Assembly (NCBI GenBank): GCA_001599975.1
Contig: BCIO01000006.1
Span: 19,156-83,155, forward strand
Direction: 5' to 3'
DNA from: Cystobasidiopsis lactophilus
Lineage: Eukaryota; Basidiomycota; Agaricostilbomycetes; Agaricostilbales; Chionosphaeraceae
Length of the DNA stretch: 64,000 bases
This document shows, in pieces, positions 25,232 through 36,784 of the stretch (positions are counted from its first letter, which is position 1; every line of letters starts with the position of its first letter). Under the pieces are notes generated by a model, which saw only the letters and a list, made by a program, of their open reading frames with translations, was not told the DNA's origin and made no database searches. The translations under genes were made by a program, and so were the position numbers.

Positions 25232-28014
25232 TCATTGAACCTTCTTGATTTGGGCGTTCTTGGCCTCCAGCTCCGCCTTCTCCTTCGCTGCTTGCTCCGC
25301 TGTGACTTGGCCGTATTCGTTGGCTCGCGTGTAGTCGACACGGTAGATCCAGTACTGGTACAATCTGCGAGGGATTATCGTGTAAGCGCTGACGGGCTAT
25401 GCTCCACAAAAGAAGACAAGACTTACAGAATGACGAAAACGACGTCGTCTCTGAAGCAGGCCAGGCGGTGAAGAGCTGAACAAAGCATGAGCCGATGTCA
25501 TGAAGAGCACAAAGGAAGGGAAGTACTAGGCATCTTGATGCAGCTGGCGTTGTAGAAGTGTGTTAGTGAGGAATCCGCCGAAGAGGTCACGAAAAACCAC
25601 CCACAATGCTAAATAGTACGAAACAGGCAATGTCAGGCATCATCAAGATACTAAGAATCAGACTCACAGAAAAAGTCGTCGACGACAGTGCTTTTAGTGC
25701 AACGACATTGAGGTCAAGTACGTCGCACAGAAGAGAGACAGCCCACGTCAAAGTCTTATAGATTAGACTCTTCATCGGCAAGTGGGCCACGCTCTTCAAT
25801 TTGTAGTTGATGATGACTGTGGGGGAGAGGAGATCAGAAAGGCCGGGCAGTTTTGGCGCCGAGGACCTCACGTTGTGGGACCAGTTGGACAAAACCGAAC
25901 AAGTAGACGAAGCTAATATTTTGGTGCTCAGCGCAACGAACGCCATTTTAATGGGGAGCAAGACGCGCACGAGGTCAAGGTCGAGATGACGAAGCTGTAC
26001 CATCCTCGGTGGGTTTCATAGAGCAAACTATAGATGGTGTACTGCTCAGAAACAAATTAGCGGGGCTGGTCATTGGGACGGGAGTGAGGGAGCGTACGCC
26101 GACCAACAAGGGTGCAGTGCCCATGGCGACGATGCGGAATGCCAACTTGTCGTACTCTTGCGTCTTCACTTCGTCCTCACTGAGGACGTGCTTGTCCTGG
26201 ATGTCAATCTTGTACGGCAACAGCCCAGTGGGAGCCGGAATGAGCTTGATGTCGACTGCTTTGGTGATCTTCCAAGCTTCGATAAGGAGGCCAATGCCCT
26301 GAGAGCCTAGAATCATCCAGCTCGTGTTTTCGTTGCTGTCCGTACGAGTGCCGTGTCAAGATTCTGCAACAGCCAGAGGTAGATAATCGAGGAGAGTACT
26401 TGTCAAAGAGGTAAAGCAAGATGATGAGCTGGACAAAGCAGCTGAGCGGTCGCCATTCGGGCGGTCAGTAATTCTCTGGCCGCATATCAGGACCCGAATG
26501 AACCCACTTGGTGAGGATGGTGCGAACAGAAACGCCGACGAGTTCTTTTTTCTTGCGCCAATGCGAGACGTCGCTGCTAAAAGCCAAGAACTCGAAAAAA
26601 GTGTGAAGGATGGTCACGACGACGGTGGCCAACAGAAGAAACGGATTGGTCTCGATAAGCATGCGCTTGATTTCGTCCAGCTCGCCCCCCTGGCCGTTGT
26701 TGGCAGCCTCCTTGAAGGAGTGGTCCAAGCCGGCATACATGTTGAATTTCGTGGACGAAATCGGCCAATATTCGACCCTCAGAGGCAACCGACTAATTCC
26801 AATCGCTCTATTAGCAACGAATGCTAAAATTTGATAAGGGGAAGCGGCCGCACAGCACAGTGGAGTTGATGGGGTGCATGTGTTCCTTCAGCAACCAGAA
26901 ATCGTTTGGGAAAATCGTCCTGTGCAGAACGTGAGTCAGGAACCAGAGAGGCGGCAAGTCTACGCACGGGTAGTAGAGACGCTTGCTGGGCTCGGCCGGA
27001 TCCGGCAGCTCTGGCGCTAGCAGCAAATCTGACGATGCGGCAGTCAGCGATCTGCAAGTTTTGACGATGTAGGGACCGAGACCGCACATTGTGCAATGGG
27101 AGGCGGCAAAGAGGCATAAGGCAAGCTGGCCTGAGGCTCGTTGACGATCGTGACGGTGAGGTTCGGATGGTAATAGGAAACGATTGGCGTGTTCTTGATT
27201 GCCTCTGCCTCCTCCTCCACTCGTGCTGCCGCGGCTTCTTGAGCAGTAGCGTTGCTTGCCGAACCCAACAGGCTTTTCGTAGCACGAATGCGCTTCTGAG
27301 GCATGTACCGGCTGAGGACTGCAGCGCACACGTGTCAGGCGTATGCTGAAGTGCACAAGGCCTTTCGTTTGAAGGCACTCACGCTTCGTGGTGTGGACCA
27401 CGTCGGCCTTTCGGTACGCGGGATCACGAGGGTCGATGGGCGCGGCGTTCTTGCTCAAGAAAATCTCGGCTGACAAGGAGCCGTTGCTTTGCACCGACTT
27501 TCAAGACGCTAAGCGGCCTGCATCTCGTATTCTGAGGCGAAAAGGAGGGGCACACCATTGGCACATCGAACTCGGTCTCCCAACTCTCGATCCACGACCA
27601 CTGGCCGTACTGAACGGGTTGGAAAACATGATACGGGAGAGCGGGGTTTTTGAAGTCGACCTGCCCACCGGCGGAGAGGTAGATGGACATGGTGAGCTCA
27701 GTGTTTGGGGCCCAAAGCGCGGTGGCACTGCCAGTGGCAGGGGCGGGCACTGGGACCTCCTTACTGGGGTCGCCGCCCGACGACGGTCCAGGCGCTGCCT
27801 TTCCAATGTACTTGGAGAGCGGGGAGTTGGGGCCGAGCAGGAAGGACGTGCCAGTCGTTATTGCGCTTTGACGGCGCGAGCCATCCGAATCATTGCCAGC
27901 TCCACCAAGCGAACATCATTAAACTCACAAGTAGATGGCCACATATTTAATGATGGTCTGAAAGATGCTGGGCTTCTCGGCCTCCTGGCGTGGTGGTCCT
28001 TGTTGAGGCGGCAT
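25232..28014 (-). CDS. CLPTM1 family multipass membrane protein
   Basis: Seventeen exons: 28014-27929, 27865-27556, 27497-27383, 27318-27088, 27028-26968, 26919-26854, 26792-26508, 26441-26400, 26335-26098, 26041-25971, 25912-25872, 25816-25747, 25690-25668, 25608-25605, 25543-25527, 25475-25427 and 25364-25232 (1842 nt, 613 aa). Family motifs seen: SVQSNGSLSAEIFLSKN, FPNDFWLLKEHMHPINST, ELDEIKRMLIETNPFLL, FFEFLAFSSDVSHWRKKKE, GLLIEAWKITKAVD, LIINYKLKSVAHLPMKS and LHRLACFRDDVVF, with several hydrophobic segments after residue 330. CLPTM1 proteins sit in the ER/plasma membrane; proposed roles include receptor trafficking and lipid scrambling. The C terminus is a charged helix rich in Glu, Lys and Ala. 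Exon 14 is only 4 nt (CATT) and is needed to read DDFFSFCIKMP in frame. Confidence 0.9.
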
Positions 28015-28359
28015 GCTGGACTGACCAAACGTTCGCAAGCGCCCAATGAAAGCTACCTAGCCCGCCAAGAGGTCTGAGCCACTGATTGAAAATCCAAGTC
28101 TGATGGACCTACCCTTTTAGGGCTGACGACAAATCAGACAGCGGCCAGATTCGCTCAGGATATCGCAGAAGAGGGCGAGATGTCTTCAGGGCAGTTAGAC
28201 TGCAAGCTGAACGTCGATTGAAAGCTGGCTTCGGTCCTAAGAGACACCTAGTATGAGCAAGGTCAGCACAAGGGCGGCGGAGTGGCAGCGATGGCAGCGG
28301 CGATTGCTTCGCTGGCGAGACCTCTCTTTCCTTGGAGGCTGGAAGCAAGCGGCCAAGAA
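28015..28359. promoter_or_regulatory. Divergent promoter of CLPTM1-like gene and NDUFB9
   Basis: A 345-bp gap lies between two divergent start codons. No gene is supported, and no specific element stands out. Confidence 0.5.
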
Positions 28360-28985
28360 ATGTCTGCCGTCCAGCCTTTCACGGCGGCTCACCGCAGCCA
28401 GGTGCAGGTTCGTTTTATCAATGCCTGTGAGGTTGACACGCACTCACAGATAGAGCGAGCGCAGCGGCTCTACCGCCAGGCCTTGAAGTCCTCACTAGAC
28501 TGGAACATCCGCCGCGACCTCTGGAGGGACAAGTGCGCTCTGGCGCTTTGTGGCCGCCCTCGCATGCAGGAAGATGCTGATGCGCAATGTCAAACGCAGG
28601 GCCATCGAGCTGCGTGTGCAGTTCGAGCGCAATCGCCATGTCAAGGATCCCCGGGCGCTGGCCAGTCTGCTCGCCGAGCTACAAGCCAAAGTCAAAAGCA
28701 TGGCACACCCAGATCCCTACAGACGTGCGTTCCGGCTACCTTGACATCTTTTGCGTTTGGGATGTTTTGGCTCAGGCTGGCTCCGTGACCAGCTCCGCTC
28801 TTCCCAGGCAAGTTGTGTTGTGCCCGTGCTTCTTTGGCCGTCAAACTCACAGTCTCTTCGACCTATCAGATGGCACTAAGTGGTGAGCCCTGCATGTCTA
28901 CCCAAGCTGTTTGAGAGGTACTTAAAGCTGCGCTGCCTGCCACAGGGAGCGAAATATTCCGGTGCGCCCTTTCCTGACGATCTGA
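28360..28985 (+). CDS. NDUFB9: Mitochondrial complex I LYR subunit NDUFB9 (B22)
   Basis: Proposed exons: 28360-28407, 28465-28532, 28600-28728, 28776-28784, 28853-28882 and 28946-28985 (324 nt, 107 aa). The N terminus MSAVQPFTAAHRSQVQ leads into the LYR motif (RLYRQALKSSLDWNIRRDLW). Then come ELRVQFERNRHVKDPRAL, MAHPDPYRR and the family end DGTKWERNIPVRPF. LYR proteins bind acyl carrier protein; this one is an accessory subunit of NADH:ubiquinone oxidoreductase on the matrix side. The 9-nt exon (28776-28784) is inferred from intron lengths. Skipping it leaves a 124-nt intron in the same frame (104 aa), so that join is the weak point. Its presence implies the fungus has complex I. Confidence 0.82.
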
Positions 28986-29294
28986 CGTGGTCTTGTTGAA
29001 ACTGATGGCAACTCTTCGTGTAGCCGCGCATGTTCAGCGCCGAGGACAGTAAGCTCTTCACCTCCCGATGAGCCACAACAAGAGTTGACCTTTGCCCGGC
29101 CCGCGTACAGAAAAGGCTGCGTTAGATGTCCTCCGAGAGCAGAACCTGGCCTTCACGTAGGATGGTACATACAGTTGGATGCATCCCGAGGACCTCTGTA
29201 TCCCATAAACCCATTAATTTCGATCACGCCGCCGGCATGCAAGCAAAACGTTTTCGAGCGTGTCTCTCTTCTCCTTCCATTCCCAATCCCAAAA
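28986..29294. promoter_or_regulatory. Intergenic, promoter of the SAM synthetase gene
   Basis: Non-coding 309 bp between two genes on the plus strand. There is a CT-rich run just before the start codon (29261-29290) and no gene. Confidence 0.5.
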
Positions 29295-31168
29295 ATGGCC
29301 GCTAACGGAGGTGAGCTGCCTTGTGGCAGACGAACCCGGCCCCATTGTTGAACTTGGCGCCTGCCTGCAGAGTTGAAGAAGTTTGCGTTGCCCGAAGGTG
29401 CGACCTCGGTCCCAACAAAAAAGTTCTCTATGTGCCCGTTGCTCACACCCTTCCGCTCCCAGGCCGCTTCCTGTTCACTTCCGAGTGCGTTCTGCTCCTA
29501 CAGCACGCAGACCGCGGCAGGACTGACCGCGCCCGGTTTTGATCGCCTTAAGATCAGTCGGCGAGGTTCGTTTTTCTTTGCTTTGCGCGTTTGCCACTGT
29601 TGCCCTGGCTGACTGGGCTCGCCTTGCACAGGGACACCCCGACAAGATCTGTGATCAGGTGTCGGATGCCATCTTGGAGTATGTTCACTGCCTGCGTCTC
29701 GGCTGGGCTCACCGGGAGCTAAATGTGTCGCCATCGTTTTCTTTTTTGCTGTGCAGTGCCTGCCTCAAAGATGACCCTTGGTCGAAGGTCGCCTGCGAGA
29801 CGGCAAGCAAGACTGGCATGGTGGGCTCCCCTTCTTTGTCGCCTTTGTCTTCCGACGCGGCTCCGGCGGGGGAAGTCAAGCACAAGTTTCTCACGCCGCT
29901 TCGCGCCAGATCATGGTCTTCGGCGAAATCACCACCAAGTCGCCCTTGGACTACCAAAAGATCATTCGTGACACCGTTAAGAAGATTGGATACGACAGCT
30001 CGGACAAGGGCTTCGACTACAAGACCTGCAACGTGTTGGTCGCGATCGAGCAGCAGTCGCCCGACATTGCTCAAGGCCTCGACCACGGTGACCTCGAGAA
30101 CCACGGCGCTGGTGACCAGGGCATCATGTTCGGCTACGCCACGGACGAGTCGGCCAACCTGATGCCTTTGACCATCACCCTGGCCCACGACCTCAACCGC
30201 GCCATGGCCGATGCTCGCCGCGATGGCTCTCTTGCTTACCTGCGCCCAGACTCTAAGACCCAGGTAGGTGCTGGGTGGCCTTCTTTCGGTCCTGCTCGTC
30301 AAAAAGGCAGCCCGCTGAATGCCCACTGCTTGAATTCCTCAGGTCACCATCGAATACGCCAAAGACAAGTCTGGCAGCATCACGCCCCTCCGCGTTGATA
30401 CCATTGTCATTTCTGTCCAGCATGCCGAGGAGGTCACGACTGAGCAGCTCCGCAAGGACCTGAAGGAGAAGCTCATCCCCTCGGTCGTCCCCGCCCACCT
30501 CCTCGACGACAAAACCGTCTACCACATCCAACCCTCGGGTCGTTTCGTCATCGGCGGACCTCAAGGCGACGCCGGTCTGACTGGCCGCAAGATCATTGTG
30601 GACAGCTACGGCGGTTGGGGTGCTCAGTGAGTGTGCCCTTCAACGCCCGGCCGTTCTCCCGCTGACCCAGGTTTCTTTTCAATCAGCGGCGGAGGTGCTT
30701 TCTCAGGCAAGGATTGGTCCAAGGTCGATCGCGCGGGTGCCTATGCCGCTCGGTGGATCGCCAAGTCGCTGATTGCTGCTGGCCTTGCCAAGCGCATCCT
30801 CGTCCAGCTGTCGTACGCCATCGGTGTTGCTGAGCCGCTCTCTGTCTTTGTGGACACCTACGGCACCGGCAAGCGGGCCGACTCCGACATCATCGAAGTC
30901 ATTGCAGCCAACTTTGACTTGCGCCCTGGTGTCATTGGTGCGGTTTCTTCTGCCGTGGGTCTGCAGTGTCCTCGTGCTCATGCCTCCTCGCCGCATCAAC
31001 AGTCAAGGAGCTTGGCCTTCAGCGCCCCATCTACGCCCAGACGGCGTGCTACGGCCACTTTGGCAACCCGGCCTACCCGTGGGAGCAGTGCGTTCCTGTC
31101 GCTCGGTGCTTTGCCCAGGGGAGTCTCAGCTGATTTGGTTTAACAGGCCCAAGAAGCTCGTCTTCTAA
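29295..31168 (+). CDS. SAM2: S-adenosylmethionine synthetase
   Basis: Eleven exons: 29295-29310, 29371-29397, 29463-29484, 29553-29565, 29632-29678, 29757-29820, 29910-30263, 30343-30626, 30687-30937, 31003-31087 and 31147-31168 (1185 nt, 394 aa). It makes SAM from methionine and ATP in the cytosol. Signatures: [20 protein letters not shown], the [12 protein letters not shown] hexapeptide region, [20 protein letters not shown], the [20 protein letters not shown]-loop-like motif, and [14 protein letters not shown] near the end. The conserved ESVGE is written by a 13-nt exon (29553-29565) with an AAG acceptor before it. The start [15 protein letters not shown] is short, as expected for a cytosolic form. 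The many short 5' exons contrast with long 3' ones. Confidence 0.97.
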
Positions 31169-31728
31169 ATCTACCACCACCCTTTCTTCAGCTTGCCGCA
31201 CGACTCAACATCGCGCTTAACCTATTTCCTCTGTGCCACTCCGTCTTCTAGGGTTTTGTTCCTGGGGCGAACCGAAGCAGCTTTCTGTGCTCACTCTGAT
31301 ACCCTTCCAACCCAAGTAGACCGGCTACCGTGTTAGCCTATTCTCATTGCTCTCCTCTCTGCAACAACACTGCATCTTGCGTCAACCGCAAGCAATTCAC
31401 GTCATGCTAGCGCCTCTGACCTTCACCTTTGAGCAGCCCATGTCACCGCGCTCACCTTGCCGTCGAGAAAGCTCGCACGCGTGCACGCAGCAAGAAACAC
31501 CTAAATCGTCCGCCGCCAAAGCCATCATGCCTTTGGCGTAAATAGAAAAGGAATGTTCTGATGTTTGCAAAAGGTTGTCATACTCTGCCATAAACCTGTC
31601 GTCTCACTTCGCCAAAGTCCCGCACATCATCGTCCCCCATCCCCTCAGCGCAGCTATCGACCCTCGCCTCAAAGCGCAAAGCGGGCGTCAATTGGGCCTA
31701 TAGGGAAACGGATTGTGTGAGTCGTCGA
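31169..31728. other. Intergenic between two convergent genes
   Basis: A 560-bp gap between the SAM synthetase stop codon and the stop of the minus-strand coiled-coil gene. It should hold both 3' UTRs. I see no coding or RNA gene in it. Confidence 0.5.
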
Positions 31729-33146
31729 TCAAGCCGCCAAATATGCAGGGCAGGACATACTGGATGGCGAGCTCCGCAGCTTGTTCTTCATCGCATTGAA
31801 GGCCTTTGCGCGGATCCTCACTGCAAAGTTCTGTTCGTGGTGAAGGGATAAGTGGCATGATATCAGCTAGACAGCCAAAGGATGCGGGCTGACCTGGGTT
31901 GAGAGGTCCTTCTCGTTGCAAGGCCCTCGTGGCTGCCTGACGGGCTTCACGATGGTGCCGGTAGGTGGAGAGTAGTACCTGGGAGGCGAGCCACCGCCGA
32001 CGCGCCCAAGTTGCGGCGGAGTCGCCATGACGTTGTCAAACGGCATGAAGGCTGGGGCGGACGGGTTCAAGCGTGGCTTCGGATTGAAGCTGATGCCACT
32101 CTCAAAGCTCGAGATCTCGCTACTATCCTCCTCCTCGTCCTCTTCGGACCCAGAGCGAGAGGAAGTCCGAGGAGAAGAAGCCGTGCTGTCCGAGTCGCCT
32201 TCCTCCTTGCCCCGAGTTTTCGCGGTGGAGCGCCCCAGGGTCGGGCTAGGGAAGGCGTCGCCAGGCTGAGAGAGGACCAAGGTAGGGCCCGAGGGAGACG
32301 TCATGTGCTTGCTCTGCTCAAAGGCAGCCATAGAGGCAGAGCTGGTGGACGAGTCGGAGCGCTGGTGCTGGGTCTGACTAGCAGGCGCCGAGTTGGGGGA
32401 GACCTCGGGAGGTGGCGAGCCCACAGCTGCTCGTCGTGCCAGTGCGGATTCGGCTAGGCCGCCTCCGTTGAACGACAAGCGGTTGAGCCGGGGGGACGGC
32501 GATCGCTCGGGGTTGCGGCTTTGCTGAGCTTTAGCGAGGTGTTCCAGAGCGCCGCGCCTTTGTTGGCTGGCTGCGTAGTCGCTATTGGGCACATGATAGA
32601 GCGGCGACTCCTGCAGGTAGCCGGCTGCGCGGTGCGTGGTTTGCTGCTCTTGATAGGCTTGCGGAATCTCGCCATTGATTGCGGCCATCAATCGCTCCTG
32701 TGAAGGTGTAGTATGTCATCAGGATAAGCCCAGGAAGACAGCGAGAACGCGCGCACTTGGATCTCAAAGTTTTGGAGCTGCATGGGAATGTGCGCGAGCC
32801 TCAGCTTGGCGATCACTAATACACAGACTGCGAGGGCAAGCACACACCTTGAGTGCCTCAAGCGTGTACTGCATCTGCATCATTTGCTGCTGGCTGTAGG
32901 CCTGGACGTCGAGTCGGGTCGCGTGGTCAGGTCATGGGGCTATGGGAGAGGGCAAATTGAGAATTCACCTGCTGCTGCTGTTGCTGCTGCGGCGGCGGCG
33001 ACGTACACACTTGAGCATGATCTACGTGAGCCACGAGGGGCAGAGTCGCTCACCTGCTGGGGAGATTGGCGATCGACGACTCGCCAGTTGGTGCTGGCTG
33101 AGGCCGGCGAACTGTGCCTGGATGCGAACTGTTGGTTGTAGGCCAT
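31729..33146 (-). CDS. Fungal Gln-rich/coiled-coil protein with a C-terminal NFAxRIRxKA motif (function unknown)
   Basis: Six exons: 33146-33054, 32986-32969, 32901-32848, 32777-32757, 32697-31894 and 31830-31729 (1092 nt, 363 aa). Residues 30-85 form a Gln/Met/Leu-rich likely coiled coil (QQQMMQMQYTLEALKLQNFE). The middle is Ser/Pro-rich and disordered, with an acidic patch (GSEEDEEEDSSE). The end has KPVRQPRGP, then NFAVRIRAKAFNAMK. I recall similar RQPRGP...NFAxRIRxKA endings in uncharacterised fungal proteins, but I cannot name a family or function. Exon 2 (18 nt) encodes only glutamines (CAR codons), and its acceptor lies in a run of CAG repeats, so the exact start is ambiguous by multiples of three. 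Confidence 0.72.
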
Positions 33147-33638
33147 GTCGAGCGCGGTATTGGTAGAGGTATCTTTTTTGTTGCTTTTATGAATTGATGT
33201 GGCTTCGGTACGCAGGCCGAAAAACGAGGGTTTGATTGCTGCTGGCGGGAGAAGACGAGCGCTTGAAAGAGAAGAGGCTTCAAAGATCCTGCTATGAACT
33301 GCCGAGGCGCGAGGCAGTCAGCGTCCATGAATTGGGATGGCGCCAAGAGAGGGCCTACACGAGTACGCGGCGCCCGAGAGGCTTGTTCAAAGCGAGCGAA
33401 CCGGGGGTGGTCTTGCGGGCGCGAGCTTGGGGGTGTCGAGGAGGCGGGCTATCGGAGAGTACAGAAGATACAGACTTGAAGAAGGAGACCGGAAGAAAGG
33501 AGAGGGAGAAGAAACGGGGAGGGAGGAGGGTGGTGGACCGGGAGGGAGCCACGACTGAAACGTCGTCGAGCCCGTGCTGGCTCGCCGCGACTTGCGGGCG
33601 TTGCTAGGTCGCATGCACGCAGTGAAAGTACAAGTCTG
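33147..33638. promoter_or_regulatory. Intergenic: promoter of the coiled-coil gene, with a long purine run
   Basis: No gene. From about 33475 to 33550 the plus strand is almost pure purine (GA-rich), which is a CT tract on the strand of the minus-strand gene, about 330-400 bp upstream of its start codon. The 3' end of the TFIIIC gene also lies here. Confidence 0.55.
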
Positions 33639-36549
33639 TCACTTCTCTAATGACGCCGTGACGGCAGCCTCCCCTTCCACCCAGTCGACGCGCACGAGTC
33701 CCGAGTAGCCGGCGCTGGCCAGCCAACCGGCGCGTTCGAGGCTCCCGCACCACGACACGCAGTGGATGGCAACCTCCAGTGGCCATGCGCCGGTGGAGGT
33801 GGTCGACGTCGAACCGTTGCCTTTGACCTTTTTGGGGTCGGCCTGCTGGCGAGCTGAGCGAGTGGCAGCAACTCGAAAGGTTCGGCTTACCTCCGTCATG
33901 ATGTTGTCGATCATCCGGTACTGCCTGGTGAGCCGATTGTAGTCCAGCTGGTAAAGGAACCTGCTGAACAAGGACTGCGCGCCGACTTGAGCGAAAGCCA
34001 GCTGCCAATTTAGTGCGCCACCCACCGTTTGGCGCCGATTTCGGAGTGGCCGCAAAGGGTTGCAAATCACCAACGTGCCATCTGCAGCGCCGCTAGCTAC
34101 AAAGGGGTGGTGGTTGCTGCAGGCGATGCTCTGGACAAAAGAGAGATCACGATCTGGCTTCCCTGAATGCGCGGACCTGAGGAAAACCTACATAGACGAA
34201 GCCTTCGTGCTGGGAGAGACGGCTTTGGCTGGCAAAAGCGCGCGGGCGGATGCTTGTGAAACAAACGTTGTTCTCCTGGTCCGCCACAAAGAGTCCGCCG
34301 TATTGTGCAGAGTAAGTTCCCGCGGCCGATATGTCTGGACCATTGGTGAGACCCGGGCCGCAAAAGAGAAGAGAAAACCAAGAGGAGAGACACACTGCGC
34401 TCGTGGATCATGGTCTGCGCCGCCTGAGGGTCTCGCAAGTCCACAATGTCCAAGCTGCCGTCCATTCCCACCGAAGCGACCAAGTTGGACTCGCCCTGCT
34501 GCTGCTCCACAGAGTCGCCATCTGTTGGGGCCTCTAAGATAACCGAGATCTGTCTGATCGCACTGGCATGGACGCAGAAATAGTGGGTCGGCCGCAGCTG
34601 CGTTTGGGGTGGTTCCGACAAGCCTGGCGGCAAGTCCCAAACGGCCATCCATCCTGTACAGGATCACATCGATTGGGCATGGGGTTTTCAAATACAGAAT
34701 CAGAGCGAGCCCACCGTTCTCGCAGCCCACGATCAGACGGTCTGGCGAGGCCCAAGCCAGCGAACTTGTGTTGGTTTCGACCAGAGACAGCGACAAAACC
34801 GGCGAAGCTTTGACTGCTGGCAGACTTGAGTGCTTGGGTAGGGCCCTGGAGAGAAAGGATCGAACGGTACTGCACAGCGCGTTCTTCGCGATCTTCTGGA
34901 GTTGGGATGGCGAAGAGGTGAACTTTCCCGTCGGTGAAAGTCCCTGCCATGACTCCCAGACCGGACTGATGGGACCTGGCGTCAGTGCATGCTGTCATAG
35001 CTCGCAGGCCGTCCTGGCTCACATCCTGTGTGGATCCAGAGCGATGCGGCCGCCAAGCCAGCTGCAAGGCCTCGCCCACATCAACGCAAATGCCCAGTTC
35101 CAAATCGATTGTAGGGACGGTTGCTTCATCTGGCACCCGCCTGACGAGTTCGCTGTGCGTGCTGGGGACAGACCAGATTTGAAGCATGCTGGGCAGAGGG
35201 GAGCCGTTGTCGTGCACAGAAGACCGCGCGAGTTCTCCTACGGCGGGGTGGCTTCTTACTGTAGACAAAGCAAGGTACTCTGGAGGTGTAAGTGATCAGG
35301 ACTGGCTGGCCGACGGCCCTGGAAGAACGTGAAGCGCCACACCTCTGACAAGGCCGCCTTTTTGTCGGGCGAGGGGACACCATGCCATGCTCCATACGGG
35401 TGCTCCGGCATTCAATAGGAAGCCTGGCTTGCCTGGAATCACCGAGCCTAACGCGGAAACCCTGGTCAGCGCGTGCGAGCAGGCAGTCACCGAGCCGGGA
35501 GTGCGGCCTTACGCAGTGCTAGGGAGGAGAAGCGCTCCATCTTGACTATAGCGCGATCTTCGGCAATATCGTTGGCAGACAGGCAGATCTGACAGGACAC
35601 GCTGCTTTCTGAGTCGAATTTGATGTCGGGCTCGTCGCTTTCACCGGCTTGCGCTGGGTCCCACGCAACCTGGGGCATATAGTGGAAGGCTTCGCTGGAG
35701 CGCATGCGTACGTGAGATTTGGAGGATGGAAGCTGAACGGGCCACTCACTCGTAGGTCAGCGGCGCGAGGAAATGGCTTGGATTTGGCTCGGCAACCTCC
35801 TCTGCCCCATTCGTCGGCGCTTTGCACCAGCTCAGGTCCTCCACCATGCGCCAAACAGGGCCACTGCAGAGCAAATTCCAATGTGCGTAGGTGTCATCTC
35901 TTTCGGCCGGTCCCTGCACCTCGTCGCGCATCTGGATTGTAGGCTCCGGCTGCGAGAACGGTTTTGAAAGCATGGCAGTTTTGCGTTCTGAAATCACGCC
36001 AAATGACCGGGAAAGCAAGGTTGCCCTTTGCGGCTCCACATCGTTGAGAGCTTGGATGAATCGGTCGCCAGCGCCTTTGATGCGGCCATGGTAGCGATTG
36101 AAGACCTGGTGGGCGTTGTCCCCGCCCTTGGGAGCCCGTCGAGCTGCTGGGGCCTTGGTTTGAGCAATGATGACGCGAGGTTGATGCACCGGGCCAGACT
36201 TTCGACCGCCTCGAGCTGCGCGGTCGCTCGAGGAGCTGCCAATAACCGACACCGAGCCCTCCTGTTCGCTGAGCTCTTCGGCCACGACGGAGGCTTCTTC
36301 GTCCACGCTCAGGTCGTCGTCGTCATCATCTTCCGCCGCCGCCGCGCCGTTTGCATCGTCTGCTGCATTGAACTCGGACCCAGAGTCGTCGCTGTCGGGC
36401 GGCCGCGACGGCTTTGGCTTCTTGGGGCTACTAGGACCCGCTTCATCTGCGCTGGAGCCAGGTTCGCTGCCAAAGTCAATGTTGGCAAAGGCGCTTTCAG
36501 GCTTGTAGGACGACCGCGCCTGCGAAGCTCTTTTCGGTCTGGCAGCCAT
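33639..36549 (-). CDS. WD40 protein, probable TFIIIC subunit (Tfc6/Sfc6/GTF3C2-like)
   Basis: Nine exons: 36549-35750, 35694-35513, 35447-35329, 35277-34866, 34813-34715, 34653-34396, 34334-34192, 34130-33891 and 33842-33639 (2457 nt, 818 aa). The N terminus is basic, then acidic and Ser-rich (1-130). After residue 300 come WD40-like blocks: FLLNAGAPVWSMAWCPLA, LGVMAGTFTDGKVHLFAIP, LAWASPDRLIVGCENGWMAVWDLP, SVGMDGSLDIVDLRDP, NHHPFVASGAADGTLVICNP and ASAGYSGLVRVDWVEG. This layout matches the τ91/Tfc6 class of RNA polymerase III factor subunits that hold B-box DNA. The family match is from memory of fungal homologues, so other nuclear WD40 proteins are not excluded. Intron 8 (33890-33843, 48 nt) is in frame without a stop. 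Confidence 0.65.
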
Positions 36550-36784
36550 GCCGAGGGCGAAAGTGGGCCCTTGTCAGACCTCGTCTTGTTCACTGAGATG
36601 TCGTACGACCACAAGTGAAGTCGGGCACTGAGTTTCCCTTTGTGCGGACTTCGTGGGCCGAAGGCAAGAGAGGACCTCCCTCTTGGAGTCAACTCGAGCG
36701 AGTTCTCATCGTTCTCCTGAGCATTTCCTACTACCGAGTCGGCCTCGTCCCTCTACTTTCTGTCGCCCGGAACGCGTCCGCGCC
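36550..36784. promoter_or_regulatory. Short divergent promoter of the TFIIIC gene and the small CaaX gene
   Basis: Only 235 bp separate the two start codons. CT-rich sequence (36725-36765) precedes the plus-strand start. Confidence 0.45.

Noticed and set aside
29709-30326. Minus-strand ORF of 205 codons
   Set aside because: Antisense to SAM synthetase, whose sense reading is unmistakable.
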